This document shows positions 37,208 through 46,523 of a stretch of 64,000 nt of DNA, piece after piece. A program made the position numbers and the translations under genes. The notes beneath the pieces were generated by a model that was given only the letters and a program-made list of their open reading frames with translations, was not told where the DNA came from and did not search any database. The stretch spans positions 744,001-808,000 of the forward strand of contig NZ_CP117520.1 in NCBI RefSeq assembly GCF_028621895.1, written 5' to 3'. Origin of the DNA: Acinetobacter sp. GSS19. GTDB taxonomy: Bacteria; Pseudomonadota; Gammaproteobacteria; Pseudomonadales; Moraxellaceae. Position 1 is the stretch's first letter; each line of letters starts with the position of its first letter.

Positions 37208-37558
37208 ATGTTGCATAAAACACCTTTCTCGGGCTTTCCCGTTGCATCACTAAACCAGACCGTTGCCATGGTGCATGCCCTATATGCGGGTTTGATGGCT
37301 TTTGCTTTGGTTTTATTTGTTTATCTCGAATATCAGAAATCCATGACGGACCTGCCGACCTTATTGAGTTTGGTGCTGGTTTTACTGCTCATCTTGATTC
37401 TCAATTTGAAGGCCTACCGAGATGTGAAGCAGGGGCAGAACAAGGGATTATGGTTATCTCGGATTTTGGCCGTGTTGATGTTACCCAGTTTTCCGATTGG
37501 CACCGTGCTTGGCCTGATTGTGTTATGGAAAACTTTACCGAATCAGTGGCAATCTTGA
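37208..37558 (+). CDS. Small integral membrane protein, unknown function
   Basis: This 116-residue protein has three predicted membrane helices (about 18-40, 48-68 and 84-106), and the loop between helices 2 and 3 is basic. The start at ATG 37208 has GGGGGAT upstream and gives MLHKTPFSGFPVASLNQTVA. No family motif is recognised. It is a single gene between argG and fadH, without operon clues. Confidence 0.65.
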   Translation: MLHKTPFSGFPVASLNQTVAMVHALYAGLMAFALVLFVYLEYQKSMTDLPTLLSLVLVLLLILILNLKAYRDVKQGQNKGLWLSRILAVLMLPSFPIGTVLGLIVLWKTLPNQWQS

Positions 37559-37727
37559 GCAGCGCGTTAATCCTTGTGACTCGTATAAGTCTGTATTGAT
37601 CATAACTTCACTTGCCATTGACCGGATTGCCCAATATTTGTGGCTACCTGGTCATCCCTTCGCTGAAAAAAATCATTAAAGTAACGTAGAACGGATAAAA
37701 AACTAGAATTTATAACAAGGAGAACGC

Positions 37728-39749
37728 ATGACCCAGTTTAGCCATGTGCTGAGTCCATTGTCGTTGGGCTTCACTACTTTAAAAAATCGTGTTGTGATGG
37801 GGTCCATGCACACTGGTCTGGAGGATCGTTTCTATAATTATCCTAAACTCGCGGCATTTTTTGCGGAACGGGCCAAAGGTGGTGTTGGACTGATTATTAC
37901 GGGCGGTATTTCTCCTAACCGTCAGGGCTGGTTGTTGCCTGCGGGGGGCACCATGAGCAGTCTGGCCGATTTACCCCATCACCGTTTGCTGACCCATGCT
38001 GTACATAAGCATGGCAGCAAGATTTTATTGCAAATTCTTCATGCTGGACGCTATGGTTATCAGCCTTTTGTGGTTTCTGCGAGTCCGGTTAAATCTCCCA
38101 TTTCTCCTTTCAAACCGCGGGAAATGACCGAAAAACAGATTCTAAAAACGATTGAAGATTATGCTCAGAGTGCCCGTTTGGCAAAAAAAGCCGGTTATGA
38201 TGGTGTTGAAATCATGGGATCGGAAGGCTATCTACTGAATCAGTTTCTGAGCCAGCAGGTCAATCAACGCAAAGATCGTTGGGGTGGACCGATTGAAAAT
38301 CGGATGCGATTCGCTGTCGAAGTGGTCAAAGCTGTGCGTGCTGCAGTCGGTGAGCAATTTATTCTCTCTTTTCGCTTGTCATTGCTGGATTTGGTACCAC
38401 AGGGCAATACCATGGCAGAGGTGATTATTGTTGCAAAGGCACTGGAAAAAGCCGGCATCACTTTGCTGAACAGCGGTATTGGCTGGCATGAAGCGCGTGT
38501 GCCTACCATTGTAACCTCTGTGCCGCGTGCTGCATTTGTTGACTATACAGCCGAGGTAAAACAGCATGTGAGCATTCCAGTGATTGCTGCCAATCGTATC
38601 AATATGCCAGAAGTGGCGGAAAAGATCCTTGCGGAAGGTAAGGCTGACCTGATCCAGATGGCGCGGCCATTTTTAGCGGATCCTTTCTGGGTAAATAAAA
38701 CGGCAAGTAACCGCGTCGATGAAATTAATACCTGTATTGCCTGTAATCAGGCCTGTCTGGATCATACCTTCAAACATCAGCGCGTGACCTGTCTGGTGAA
38801 TCCACAGGCAGGCTATGAAACGGAATTGCATTATCCGAAAACCCGTCATCCCAAAAAAGTGGCGGTGGTAGGTGCTGGGGTGGCCGGATTATCTGCGGCA
38901 ACGATTGCTGCCCAGCGCGGTCATAATGTGACCTTGTTCGAAGCTAAAGCTGAGGTCGGTGGTCAATTTAATTTGGCTAAGGTGATTCCGGGTAAAGAAG
39001 AATTTTATGAAACCTTGCGCTATTTTCAGGTGCAGCTAACTAAGACTGGTGTTGATTTACGGCTGAATACCCGAATCAACCGTGAACAGTTGGAGCGAGA
39101 AGGTTTTGATGAAGTACTGATTGCGACTGGGGTCGTGCCACGTGGCCTTAAAATTCCAGGCTCAGATCTGCCTCATGTATTGTCTTATGCCGAGGTGCTC
39201 CAAGGCGCAAGCGTTGGAAAACGTGTTGCAGTCATCGGTGCAGGCGGCATTGGTTTTGATGTGGCTGAGTTTTTATTGAAACCGACAACACCACAACCCC
39301 TGTCTGAATGGCAACAGGAATGGGGGGTAGACGCCCATCCACATTACACAAGTGCAGGTGGACTGGTTCAACCTCATATTGAAGCCCCATTACGAGAAAT
39401 TTTTTTATTGCAGCGTAAAACGACTGCCTTTGGTGCAGGATTGGGGAAAACCTCCGGTTGGGTGCATCGTGCACAACTGAAAAAGCACGCGGTGCGGATG
39501 TTGAGTGGCGTACAATATAAAGCTGTAACCCAAGAAGGATTGTGGATTGAATATCAGGGACATGAACAGTTATTGCGTGTTGATAGCATTGTGGTTTGTG
39601 CAGGGCAAGAATCTGTCAATGCGCTGATGCCAACAGCTGGTGAGTCAACTTTAGCGCGTTATCAGATCATTGGTGGGGCTAAACTGGCTGCAGAACTTGA
39701 TGCCAAACGTGCGATCCGTGAAGGTGCTGAATGGGCAGCCAAAATTTAG
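37728..39749 (+). CDS. fadH: 2,4-dienoyl-CoA reductase (NADPH), FadH type
   Basis: This 673-residue flavo-iron-sulfur enzyme reduces 2,4-dienoyl-CoA in the breakdown of unsaturated fatty acids. Residues 1-340 form the FMN TIM barrel (EIMGSEGYLLNQFLSQQVNQ). The 4Fe-4S cysteines are in CIACNQACLDH and TCLVNPQAG. FAD binding is at VAVVGAGVAGLSAAT and NADPH binding at VAVIGAGGIGFDVAEF. Length matches E. coli FadH (672). AAGGAG lies eight bases upstream of the ATG. Its beta-oxidation role suits the acyl-CoA genes nearby but it is a separate unit. Confidence 0.93.
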   Translation: MTQFSHVLSPLSLGFTTLKNRVVMGSMHTGLEDRFYNYPKLAAFFAERAKGGVGLIITGGISPNRQGWLLPAGGTMSSLADLPHHRLLTHAVHKHGSKILLQILHAGRYGYQPFVVSASPVKSPISPFKPREMTEKQILKTIEDYAQSARLAKKAGYDGVEIMGSEGYLLNQFLSQQVNQRKDRWGGPIENRMRFAVEVVKAVRAAVGEQFILSFRLSLLDLVPQGNTMAEVIIVAKALEKAGITLLNSGIGWHEARVPTIVTSVPRAAFVDYTAEVKQHVSIPVIAANRINMPEVAEKILAEGKADLIQMARPFLADPFWVNKTASNRVDEINTCIACNQACLDHTFKHQRVTCLVNPQAGYETELHYPKTRHPKKVAVVGAGVAGLSAATIAAQRGHNVTLFEAKAEVGGQFNLAKVIPGKEEFYETLRYFQVQLTKTGVDLRLNTRINREQLEREGFDEVLIATGVVPRGLKIPGSDLPHVLSYAEVLQGASVGKRVAVIGAGGIGFDVAEFLLKPTTPQPLSEWQQEWGVDAHPHYTSAGGLVQPHIEAPLREIFLLQRKTTAFGAGLGKTSGWVHRAQLKKHAVRMLSGVQYKAVTQEGLWIEYQGHEQLLRVDSIVVCAGQESVNALMPTAGESTLARYQIIGGAKLAAELDAKRAIREGAEWAAKI

Positions 39750-39836
39750 CAAGTTGATGAAACAATATGCATTTGAATCATTTGGATTAAGATTTTTCTT
39801 GAATGAGCGACCGAAGCTTTGTATTCTTAGGCCTAT

Positions 39837-39926
39837 GGAAGCGTGGCAGAGCGGTTTAATGCACCGGTCTTGAAAACCGACGAGGGTTCACGCCCTCCGT
39901 GAGTTCGAATCTCACCGCTTCCGCCA
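39837..39926 (+). tRNA. tRNA-Ser (TGA)
   Basis: This 90-base cloverleaf has acceptor arms GGAAGCG and CGCTTCC. The anticodon loop CTTGAAA gives anticodon TGA. A long variable arm (GAGGGTTCACGCCCTC) is diagnostic of class II tRNAs. CCA is encoded. Confidence 0.97.
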
Positions 39927-39933
39927 AATTCAA

Positions 39934-39971
39934 AAATAAAGCCCTGATCATTGTCAGGGCTTTATTTTTTT
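39934..39971 (+). terminator. Terminator of tRNA-Ser
   Basis: GCCCTGA (39941-39947) and TCAGGGC (39954-39960), extended by flanking AAATAAA and TTTATTT, form a long stem followed by more T. Confidence 0.9.
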
Positions 39972-40014
39972 ATGCTTATAAATCTTTAAAGAAAATTTTT
40001 ACGATCAATTTTTT

Positions 40015-40042
40015 AATCCTAGCCCCCGAAGAGGCTAGGATT
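40015..40042. repeat. Inverted repeat with UUCG-type loop downstream of the ETF-QO gene
   Basis: AATCCTAGCC (40015-40024) and GGCTAGGATT (40033-40042) are perfect arms. On the minus strand the loop reads TCTTCGGG, so a C-TTCG-G tetraloop can cap a 12-pair stem with one G-T pair. There is no T-run after it. A second inverted repeat (TGAACCCAAA 40123-40132, TTTGGGTTCA 40152-40161) lies nearer the stop of the ETF-QO gene. Either could stabilise or end that transcript. Confidence 0.6.
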
Positions 40043-40171
40043 ACCTTAAAAATAACCATCGAAACGTTTCCGCTCGAAGTGTTGGGGTAACAGATCCAAA
40101 CGATCTCTATGCCTGCTAAATCTGAACCCAAAAAAGGGAAATGGGATCTTCTTTGGGTTCATCATGCAGCA

Positions 40172-41881
40172 TTACATATTCGGATAGTTTGGACCACCAC
40201 CACCTTCCGGCGTTACCCAGGTGATGTTCTGTGAAGGATCCTTGATGTCACAGGTCTTGCAGTGCACGCAGTTCGCCGAGTTGATCTGGAAACGTGGACC
40301 ACTTTCTTCCTGCACAATCTCATACACGCCTGCAGGGCAGTAACGCTGTGCCGGTTCATCCCATTTTGGCAGGTTCACATTCACCGGAATTGAGGCATCG
40401 GTCAGTTTGAGATGCGATGGCTGGTTTTCTTCATGCACCGTGTTTGATACAAACACCGAAGACAGACGGTCAAAAGTGATCTTGCCATCCGCTTTTGGAT
40501 AGTCCGGTTTAAAGCTCACCGCATCGACTGTTTTCAATGCGCTGAAATCCGGTACCAGGTCATGCAGGGTAAACGGCACTTTAAACAGGTTCTGGTCAAT
40601 AAAGTTAAACGCACCGCCGCCCCATTGACCGAACTTGTGCATCGCCGGGCCAAAGTTACGTGCGTTGTACAGTTCTTCTTTCAGCCAGCTGTTGTTAAAT
40701 TTGTCGGTATAAGTAGTGAGTTCTTTGGCAAAGAAATCTTCACCTTCAGTCAGACGGGCATAACCCAGATCACCACCTTTTTCCACACCCGCTGCAATCG
40801 CTTCAAACACCGCTTCAGCACATAACATGCCGGATTTCATTGCGGTATGTGAACCCTTAATCTTGGCAAAGTTCAGGAAGCCAGCATCATCACCAATCAG
40901 ACAGCCGCCTGGGAACGTCAGTTTAGGTAAAGAGTTAAAACCACCTTTGACGACCGCACGCGCACCATAAGAAATACGCTTACCACCTTCCAGATACTGT
41001 TTGATTAACGGATGGGTTTTCCAGCGCTGCATTTCCATGAACGGGAACATGTGCGGATTCTGATACGACAAGTCCACGATCATGCCCAGCGTCACCTGGT
41101 TGTTTTCAGCGTGATATAACCACCAGCCGCCAGATGATGCAGTTTCAGCCAAAGGCCAGCCTGCACCGTGCATCACCAGACCCGGCTTATGTTTCGCTGG
41201 ATCAATTTCCCAGAGCTCTTTAATGCCGATGCCGTAATGCTGCGGATCCGCTTCTTGATCCAGATTGAACTTCTGGATTAAACGCTTACCGAGATGACCA
41301 CGGCAGCCTTCAGCAAACAGCGTGTATTTGGCATGTAATCCATAACCCGGCGCAAAGTTATGCGTTGGTTGGCCATCTTTACCAATGCCCATATCTCCGG
41401 TCTGGATGCCTTTGACCGTACCATCTTCATGATAGAGCACTTCCGCAGCAGCAAAGCCCGGGAAGATCGACACTTCCAGTTCTTCCGCTTTCTGGCCTAA
41501 CCAGCGCACTACATTGCCCAGCGAAACAACATAGTTGCCGTCATTATGCATGGTTTTTGGCACCATCCAGTGCGGTGCTTCCTTGTGCGTACTGTCCGAC
41601 ATGAGGAAATAGGTTTTATCTTCAGTCACTGGCACATTCAAGGGTGCACCCTGTTCTTTCCAGTCGGGGAACAGTTCATTCAGTGCACGGGGTTCAAGCA
41701 CAGCACCCGAGAGGATATGCGCACCCACTTCAGAGCCTTTTTCAACCACACAGACGGAGAGGTCTGCCAGGTTGTTTTCGATTGCTAATTGACGGATGCG
41801 AATCGCGGCGGAAAGACCTGCAGGTCCGGCACCAACGATGACGACATCAAACTCCATAACTTCGCGTTCTAATTCTTCCAT
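40172..41881 (-). CDS. Electron transfer flavoprotein-ubiquinone oxidoreductase
   Basis: This 569-residue membrane-associated flavo-iron-sulfur enzyme passes electrons from acyl-CoA dehydrogenases, via ETF, to ubiquinone. FAD binding is at DVVIVGAGPAGLSAAIRI. The middle region contains GCLIGDDAGFLNFAKIKGSH. The 4Fe-4S ligands are in NCVHCKTCDIKDP near the C-terminus, with the first Cys in RYCPAGVY. Length is as usual. Three acyl-CoA dehydrogenases are encoded within 12 kb, so this enzyme would serve their electron flow. etfA and etfB are not in the window. Confidence 0.95.
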   Translation of the reverse strand: MEELEREVMEFDVVIVGAGPAGLSAAIRIRQLAIENNLADLSVCVVEKGSEVGAHILSGAVLEPRALNELFPDWKEQGAPLNVPVTEDKTYFLMSDSTHKEAPHWMVPKTMHNDGNYVVSLGNVVRWLGQKAEELEVSIFPGFAAAEVLYHEDGTVKGIQTGDMGIGKDGQPTHNFAPGYGLHAKYTLFAEGCRGHLGKRLIQKFNLDQEADPQHYGIGIKELWEIDPAKHKPGLVMHGAGWPLAETASSGGWWLYHAENNQVTLGMIVDLSYQNPHMFPFMEMQRWKTHPLIKQYLEGGKRISYGARAVVKGGFNSLPKLTFPGGCLIGDDAGFLNFAKIKGSHTAMKSGMLCAEAVFEAIAAGVEKGGDLGYARLTEGEDFFAKELTTYTDKFNNSWLKEELYNARNFGPAMHKFGQWGGGAFNFIDQNLFKVPFTLHDLVPDFSALKTVDAVSFKPDYPKADGKITFDRLSSVFVSNTVHEENQPSHLKLTDASIPVNVNLPKWDEPAQRYCPAGVYEIVQEESGPRFQINSANCVHCKTCDIKDPSQNITWVTPEGGGGPNYPNM

Positions 41882-41966
41882 AATATAAAATCCAGTTTCG
41901 TATCGTGAATTATTTTTTAAAAAAGCTGAAATATTCTGATTTCAGCTTATTGTTTTATGCGGGTTG

Positions 41967-42815
41967 TTAAAGGGCGTTTAGCGCATCTTCAATGTTCTGT
42001 ACCATGTGAATCAGGCGAGGGCCAATCTCATTTTCCAGCTTTTCCTGATTCACCAGATAACTTGGTGCACCACAGTTAAAGACCAATAAACCATGCAGCG
42101 GATGCACCATTGGCACGGCGACGGAATTAACTTCTTTATGCCATTCACTCAAGGATAAACAGTAACCATAGTTCTGATAATCATGGAAAGCACGTTCCAG
42201 TCCACGTTTAATTGTTGGCCATTCATCACCATGACGTTTTGCCAGCGCATCGAGGATAAAAATACGTTCATTTTCCGGCATGGCCGCTAGACAGGCACGT
42301 CCCATCGATGTGTTATGCAGTGGTAGGGTAGACCCCACCGGGCGACGCATGGTCAGGTTAGTCTCTGTCTGTACCACATCCAGATACACCATGGTGAGGC
42401 GGTCACGAGTTGCCATGGCAACCGGCGCCTGAGCATATTTGGACATTTCTTCCATATACGGATGCGCGTGTAGTCGTGCCGAAATGTTGGATAATGCAGC
42501 GTATCCTAGTCCTAACACCCCGATATCCAACGTGTATTTGGTTGAATTGGGGAGCTGCTTTAAATAACCCAAGGAAACTAGCGTATTGGTAATCCGGGCA
42601 ATCGTGGGTTTAGGTAAATTGGTCATGGCTGCCAATTCCTGATTACCTAAAATCTGATTCGATGCGGAGAAACAACGCAAGATTTCTAAACCGCGTGCTA
42701 AAGAAGCAATAAACTGTGGATTATTCTCGCGATGAATATGCGAAATTGGATCCAGACGGATTTCATCAAAATTAATTTTTTTCTCTACGCAGTCTGCGCT
42801 ATGCTCTGAATGCAT
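41967..42815 (-). CDS. IclR-family transcription regulator of the acyl-CoA/cyclohexanecarboxylate cluster
   Basis: The start at ATG 42815 gives 282 residues, with GGTGGGG upstream; in-frame ATGs at 42833 and 42854 are alternatives. The winged helix-turn-helix is at about 45-110 (GNQELAAMTNLPKPTIARIT). The C-terminal ligand domain follows (MATRDRLTMVYLDVVQTETN to the end), as in PobR/PcaU-type IclR regulators of aromatic and alicyclic acid catabolism. It follows the thiolase gene on the same strand and faces the whole cluster. Palindromes near 42864, 46509-46704, 49246 and 49555 are its likely targets. The effector is unknown; a CoA ester or free acid of the pathway is an inference. Confidence 0.88.
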   Translation of the reverse strand: MHSEHSADCVEKKINFDEIRLDPISHIHRENNPQFIASLARGLEILRCFSASNQILGNQELAAMTNLPKPTIARITNTLVSLGYLKQLPNSTKYTLDIGVLGLGYAALSNISARLHAHPYMEEMSKYAQAPVAMATRDRLTMVYLDVVQTETNLTMRRPVGSTLPLHNTSMGRACLAAMPENERIFILDALAKRHGDEWPTIKRGLERAFHDYQNYGYCLSLSEWHKEVNSVAVPMVHPLHGLLVFNCGAPSYLVNQEKLENEIGPRLIHMVQNIEDALNAL

Positions 42816-42863
42816 ATCATCCCCACCTTTCATCCAGTCCAATTTCGTTATCATAACAACTTA

Positions 42864-42878
42864 TTTTGCTAGACAAAA
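42864..42878. promoter_or_regulatory. Candidate operator upstream of the IclR-type gene (imperfect)
   Basis: TTTTGC-TAG-ACAAAA matches the arm spacing of the other palindromes in the region, with five of six arm pairs complementary. It lies 49 bases upstream of the regulator start and would suit autoregulation. It is one of the two weakest members of the set. Confidence 0.35.
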
Positions 42879-42914
42879 ATTTATGTTGTTTTTATCAGCG
42901 TGCAATTTAAAAAA

Positions 42915-44132
42915 TTAGCTATTAGTCACAGCAGGATTCTCAATGACCATCGCCAAACCCTGACCCACACCGATACATAAGCTCACCACCGCATATTTTT
43001 TCTGGCGACGTTGCAGCTCTCGTGCAGCCGTCAAGGCGAGGCGTGCACCAGAACATCCCAATGGATGGCCGATTGCAATTGCCCCCCCATTCGGATTGAC
43101 GCGTGGATCATCAAAGGCCACGCCTAAACCTTTGAGACATGACAATACCTGTGAGGCAAAGGCTTCATTGATTTCAATAATATCCATGTCGTTCAGGGTC
43201 AAATGTGCACGTTGCAAGGCTTTTTTAATGGCTTCAATCGGGCCGGCACCCATGATACGTGGTTCAATCCCGGCAGCAGCTGCAGAGACAATTCTGGCCA
43301 AAGGTTGCAGACCATATTTTTCTCCGACATTTTGATTGCCAATTAATAAAGCTGCCGCACCATCATTGATGCCTGAAGCATTTCCTGCAGTCACGACACC
43401 CCCTTCAAAGAGTGGCTTCAATTTCTGCAAGGCAACAAAATCAGAACTTGGGCGCGGGTGTTCATCTTCACTGATCAGTTTGGGTGGGGCTTTGCGACCT
43501 TGTGAGATTTCAATCGGTAAAATTTCATCCTCAAAAAAACCTTGCTGCTTGGCACGTTGGTACTTAGCCTGAGATGCGGCAGCAAACTGATCGGCCTGTT
43601 CACGCGTCACGCCATATTGCTCCGCAACGTTGTTACCGGTTTCGGGCATGCTGTCATTGCCATATAAACGCACCAAAGTGGGGTTCGGGAAGCGTGAACC
43701 GATCGTGGTATCAAAAATTTTCGCTTCACGACTAAAGGCAGATTCTGCTTTGGCTAAAACGAATGGTGCACGAGACATGCTTTCGACACCACCGGCAATA
43801 TACAGCTCGCCTTCGTCACAGCTGATGGCACGCGCCGCATCAATCACTGCAGCCAGACCGCTGGCACACAGACGGTTTACCGTTTGTCCAGCAACGGATG
43901 GTGGCAGTCCAGCCACTAGCAGGGCATTACGTGCAACATTACGGCAATCTTCACCGGCCTGATTGGTGTCACCGAGAATGACATCTTCAATAGCCTGAGC
44001 CGGGACACCGCTTTTTTGCAGTACCCCCTGAATGACATGGGCCGCCAGATCATCGGGACGAATTGAAGAAAGGGCACCTGCATGGCGACCAATTGGGGTG
44101 CGAACACCGGCATAGATATAGGCATTTAACAT
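42915..44132 (-). CDS. Acyl-CoA thiolase (PcaF/PaaJ-like)
   Basis: This 405-residue thiolase has the nucleophilic Cys in NRLCASGLAAV, the His in GGAIAIGHPLGCSGAR and the second Cys in SLCIGVGQGLAMV. The segment GDTNQAGEDCRNVARNALLVAGLP is very close to 3-oxoadipyl-CoA thiolases, which act on dicarboxylyl-CoA chains. In this cluster it would cleave 3-oxopimeloyl-CoA to glutaryl-CoA and acetyl-CoA; that is inference. AAAGGAAT precedes the ATG. It follows the 3-hydroxyacyl-CoA dehydrogenase gene on the same strand by 48 bases. Confidence 0.9.
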   Translation of the reverse strand: MLNAYIYAGVRTPIGRHAGALSSIRPDDLAAHVIQGVLQKSGVPAQAIEDVILGDTNQAGEDCRNVARNALLVAGLPPSVAGQTVNRLCASGLAAVIDAARAISCDEGELYIAGGVESMSRAPFVLAKAESAFSREAKIFDTTIGSRFPNPTLVRLYGNDSMPETGNNVAEQYGVTREQADQFAAASQAKYQRAKQQGFFEDEILPIEISQGRKAPPKLISEDEHPRPSSDFVALQKLKPLFEGGVVTAGNASGINDGAAALLIGNQNVGEKYGLQPLARIVSAAAAGIEPRIMGAGPIEAIKKALQRAHLTLNDMDIIEINEAFASQVLSCLKGLGVAFDDPRVNPNGGAIAIGHPLGCSGARLALTAARELQRRQKKYAVVSLCIGVGQGLAMVIENPAVTNS

Positions 44133-44180
44133 TGTTTATTCCTTTAAATTTAATCATTATTTTTCGTTATTTAGCTGAGA

Positions 44181-45701
44181 TCAGCTGTTAAACGTCAGCG
44201 GCAATTTCAATTTGCAGCGGCGTTGTAGCCATGGACTTGGTCGATAACGTGGATCACCAGTCAGCGCCAGCATGCGTTCTAAGGTCAGGAGGACTTTGTC
44301 TGCTCCAATAAAATCTCCCCACTCAATTGGCCCATGTGGATAGCCCAAGCCTAAGCGGACTGCAGCATTAATGTCCTCTACAGTGGCAATCCCTTGTTGC
44401 GCCATGTCACAGCCCAGATTGACAATCATGGCCAGTACGCGCTGGCTGATGAGCCCGATACTTTCTGCAATCCAGGTCACTTGACTCATCTCATCCTGAA
44501 AAATGCACTGAGCCGCCTGTTTCATCTCTGCATTGGTCAGTAAGCTGGGCATCAGGGTACGTTGCTGGCTGAAACCCGCGATTAAATCAAGACAGACGAC
44601 CTGTTGTGGATTAACCCCTAAACGCAGCGCACTGCTGGTGGCATCTTCACCATAACTGGCAATCACGACCAGAGAGTCAGTGGCTGGATGTTCTGCTGTA
44701 TCCAGTTGAATCCCTTTGACCGTTAAATATTCACTTAACAAGGCTTTATCTTGGGTAAAATCGGTAGAGAGCCAGACTTTGGGCAACGGGCCAGCATATG
44801 AAAAGTCCGGTTCAGCGCTAGTCGCAGTTTGTTTTTGTTGATCAACATAGCGATAAAATCCCTGGCCAGTTTTACGTCCGAGTCGTTTGCCGGTAAGCAT
44901 TTGCTGAGTCAGGATACTTGGGCGATAACGCGGTTCTTGATAATACTGCTGGTAAATAGACTCCATCACCGGATGTGAAACATCCAACCCGGTGAGGTCG
45001 AGCAGTTCAAAAGGCCCCATTCGAAAGCCTAGGGCTGATTTCAACACTTGATCAATCTGCTCCACACTCGCGACGTTTTCACCCAGAATTTTTAACGATT
45101 CGGTCAGGTAGGCACGCCCGGCATGATTGATGATAAAACCGGGAGTGTCTTTGGTGCGGACCGGCCGGTGTCCCATATGCTGTGCCAGTTGTGTGAGATG
45201 ATCAAGCACTTCGGGCTGGGTATGCAACCCTTGAATCACCTCAACCACTTTCATCAACGGTACCGGATTAAAAAAATGGAAGCCGGCGACACGTTCCGGA
45301 TTGTGGCAATGTGCAGCAATCGCTGTTACCGAAAGTGATGAAGTATTGGTGGCCAAAATGGTCTGTGGCGAGACAATACTTTCAAGCTGCTGCATCAACT
45401 GTTGTTTGATGTCGAGTTTCTCTATAATCGCTTCAATGACCAGTTGGCAATCTTTCAGTTCTAGCAATTGCTCTGCCACGTGTAAATGTGTCAGTGCCGT
45501 AATCACCTGTTCCTCGGTGAATTTTCCTTTGCTCGCCAGCTGCTGTAAAGTTTGGCCCAGTCTGTCTTTGGCCTGCGTGGCAGCTTCTGCATTGGCATCG
45601 TACAGATAAACGTCATGGCCAGATAAAATGGCGATCTGGGCAATCCCTGTTCCCATGATGCCGGCACCAATAATCCCGATCTGTTGAATCTTGTATTGCA
45701 T
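44181..45701 (-). CDS. 3-hydroxyacyl-CoA dehydrogenase (PaaH-like, two C-terminal domains)
   Basis: This 506-residue protein has the NAD-binding motif QIGIIGAGIMGTGIAQIA. The HAD signature HFFNPVPLMKVVEVI and the first C-terminal helical domain (DTPGFIINHAGRAYLTE) follow, with a second related domain after an insert of about 90 residues. This is the architecture of PaaH/PaaC (3-hydroxyadipyl-CoA dehydrogenase). The start at 45701 has AGGA upstream and places the NAD motif at residue 6. The frame runs upstream to 45848, inside the crotonase gene, which is not used. It probably acts on 3-hydroxypimeloyl-CoA in this setting. Confidence 0.9.
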   Translation of the reverse strand: MQYKIQQIGIIGAGIMGTGIAQIAILSGHDVYLYDANAEAATQAKDRLGQTLQQLASKGKFTEEQVITALTHLHVAEQLLELKDCQLVIEAIIEKLDIKQQLMQQLESIVSPQTILATNTSSLSVTAIAAHCHNPERVAGFHFFNPVPLMKVVEVIQGLHTQPEVLDHLTQLAQHMGHRPVRTKDTPGFIINHAGRAYLTESLKILGENVASVEQIDQVLKSALGFRMGPFELLDLTGLDVSHPVMESIYQQYYQEPRYRPSILTQQMLTGKRLGRKTGQGFYRYVDQQKQTATSAEPDFSYAGPLPKVWLSTDFTQDKALLSEYLTVKGIQLDTAEHPATDSLVVIASYGEDATSSALRLGVNPQQVVCLDLIAGFSQQRTLMPSLLTNAEMKQAAQCIFQDEMSQVTWIAESIGLISQRVLAMIVNLGCDMAQQGIATVEDINAAVRLGLGYPHGPIEWGDFIGADKVLLTLERMLALTGDPRYRPSPWLQRRCKLKLPLTFNS

Positions 45702-45720
45702 AATGGTGTCCTGTGAATGG

Positions 45721-46497
45721 TTATTTTCCCTGATATTGCGGTTTACGCTTTTGCTGAAAGGCCTGAATCCCTTCTTTCTGGTCTTGTGTGTCAAAGAGCA
45801 GCTGGAAAGATTTGCGTTCCAGCGCCAGTCCGGCATGTAAAGGAACATCCTGGCTCAGCAAGACATTTTCTTTGATCTGCTCCAGTGCAATCGGTGGCAA
45901 CTGGGCAATCTGCTGTGCCATTTTTAGTGCTGTTGGGAAGGTCTCCTGATCCTCAGTCATCTGTGAAACCAGTCCCATCCTTAAAGCTTCTTCAGCAGGG
46001 ATCAGACAACCTGTCATAATCATGCGCATGGCTTGAAACTTGCCGACAGCGCGCACCAGTCGTTGCGTTCCACCGGCCCCGGGCATTAAGCCAACTTTGA
46101 TTTCCGGTTGGCCAAACTGTGCACTTTTCCCGGCGATAATTATGTCGGCATGCATGGCCAGTTCACAGCCACCCCCTAAAGCAAAGCCATTGACTGCGGC
46201 GATCACCGGTTTGGGGCATTGTGCAATCTGCTGCCAGTAACGTTCGGTATGACGTAAATAAATCTCAATGGATTTGGCCTGTGCCATTTCATTGAGGTCT
46301 GCTCCAGCGGCAAATACGCTTTCACTTCCTGTTAAGACAATCACTCTGACTGCATCATTTAGGCTTTGTTCTGCAAAAGCTTGTGCCAATTGCTGGCGAA
46401 CAGCGGTATTCAACGCATTTTTGACCTCTGGGCGATGGATCCGTATCACGGCAATGGCAGGATGCGATAAATCTATTTGTACGAATTGGCTATCCAT
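45721..46497 (-). CDS. Enoyl-CoA hydratase (crotonase family, PaaF/BadK-like)
   Basis: This 258-residue crotonase has oxyanion-hole segments FAAGADLNEM and GFALGGGCELAM. Both catalytic Glu positions are present (CELAMHAD and QPEIKVGLMPGAGGTQR), so it is a true hydratase. It starts the minus-strand unit crotonase-dehydrogenase-thiolase. BadK (cyclohex-1-ene-1-carboxyl-CoA hydratase) has the same length and fold. No other hydratase is present, so this enzyme may hydrate both the ring intermediate and 2,3-dehydropimeloyl-CoA. The ATG at 46497 is chosen over an upstream in-frame start. Confidence 0.9.
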   Translation of the reverse strand: MDSQFVQIDLSHPAIAVIRIHRPEVKNALNTAVRQQLAQAFAEQSLNDAVRVIVLTGSESVFAAGADLNEMAQAKSIEIYLRHTERYWQQIAQCPKPVIAAVNGFALGGGCELAMHADIIIAGKSAQFGQPEIKVGLMPGAGGTQRLVRAVGKFQAMRMIMTGCLIPAEEALRMGLVSQMTEDQETFPTALKMAQQIAQLPPIALEQIKENVLLSQDVPLHAGLALERKSFQLLFDTQDQKEGIQAFQQKRKPQYQGK

Positions 46498-46508
46498 TAT
46501 TATAAAAA

Positions 46509-46523
46509 TTCCGTATAGCAAAA
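46509..46523. promoter_or_regulatory. Candidate operator at the crotonase gene start
   Basis: TTCCGT-ATA-GCAAAA is an imperfect member of the palindrome set. It lies 12 bases upstream of the crotonase start codon, so it overlaps the promoter or leader of the minus-strand unit. Confidence 0.4.

Noticed and set aside
45702..45848. Upstream extension of the 3-hydroxyacyl-CoA dehydrogenase by 49 residues
   Set aside because: The extension overlaps the crotonase gene and precedes the NAD motif; ATG 45701 has a good ribosome site and fits the family length.
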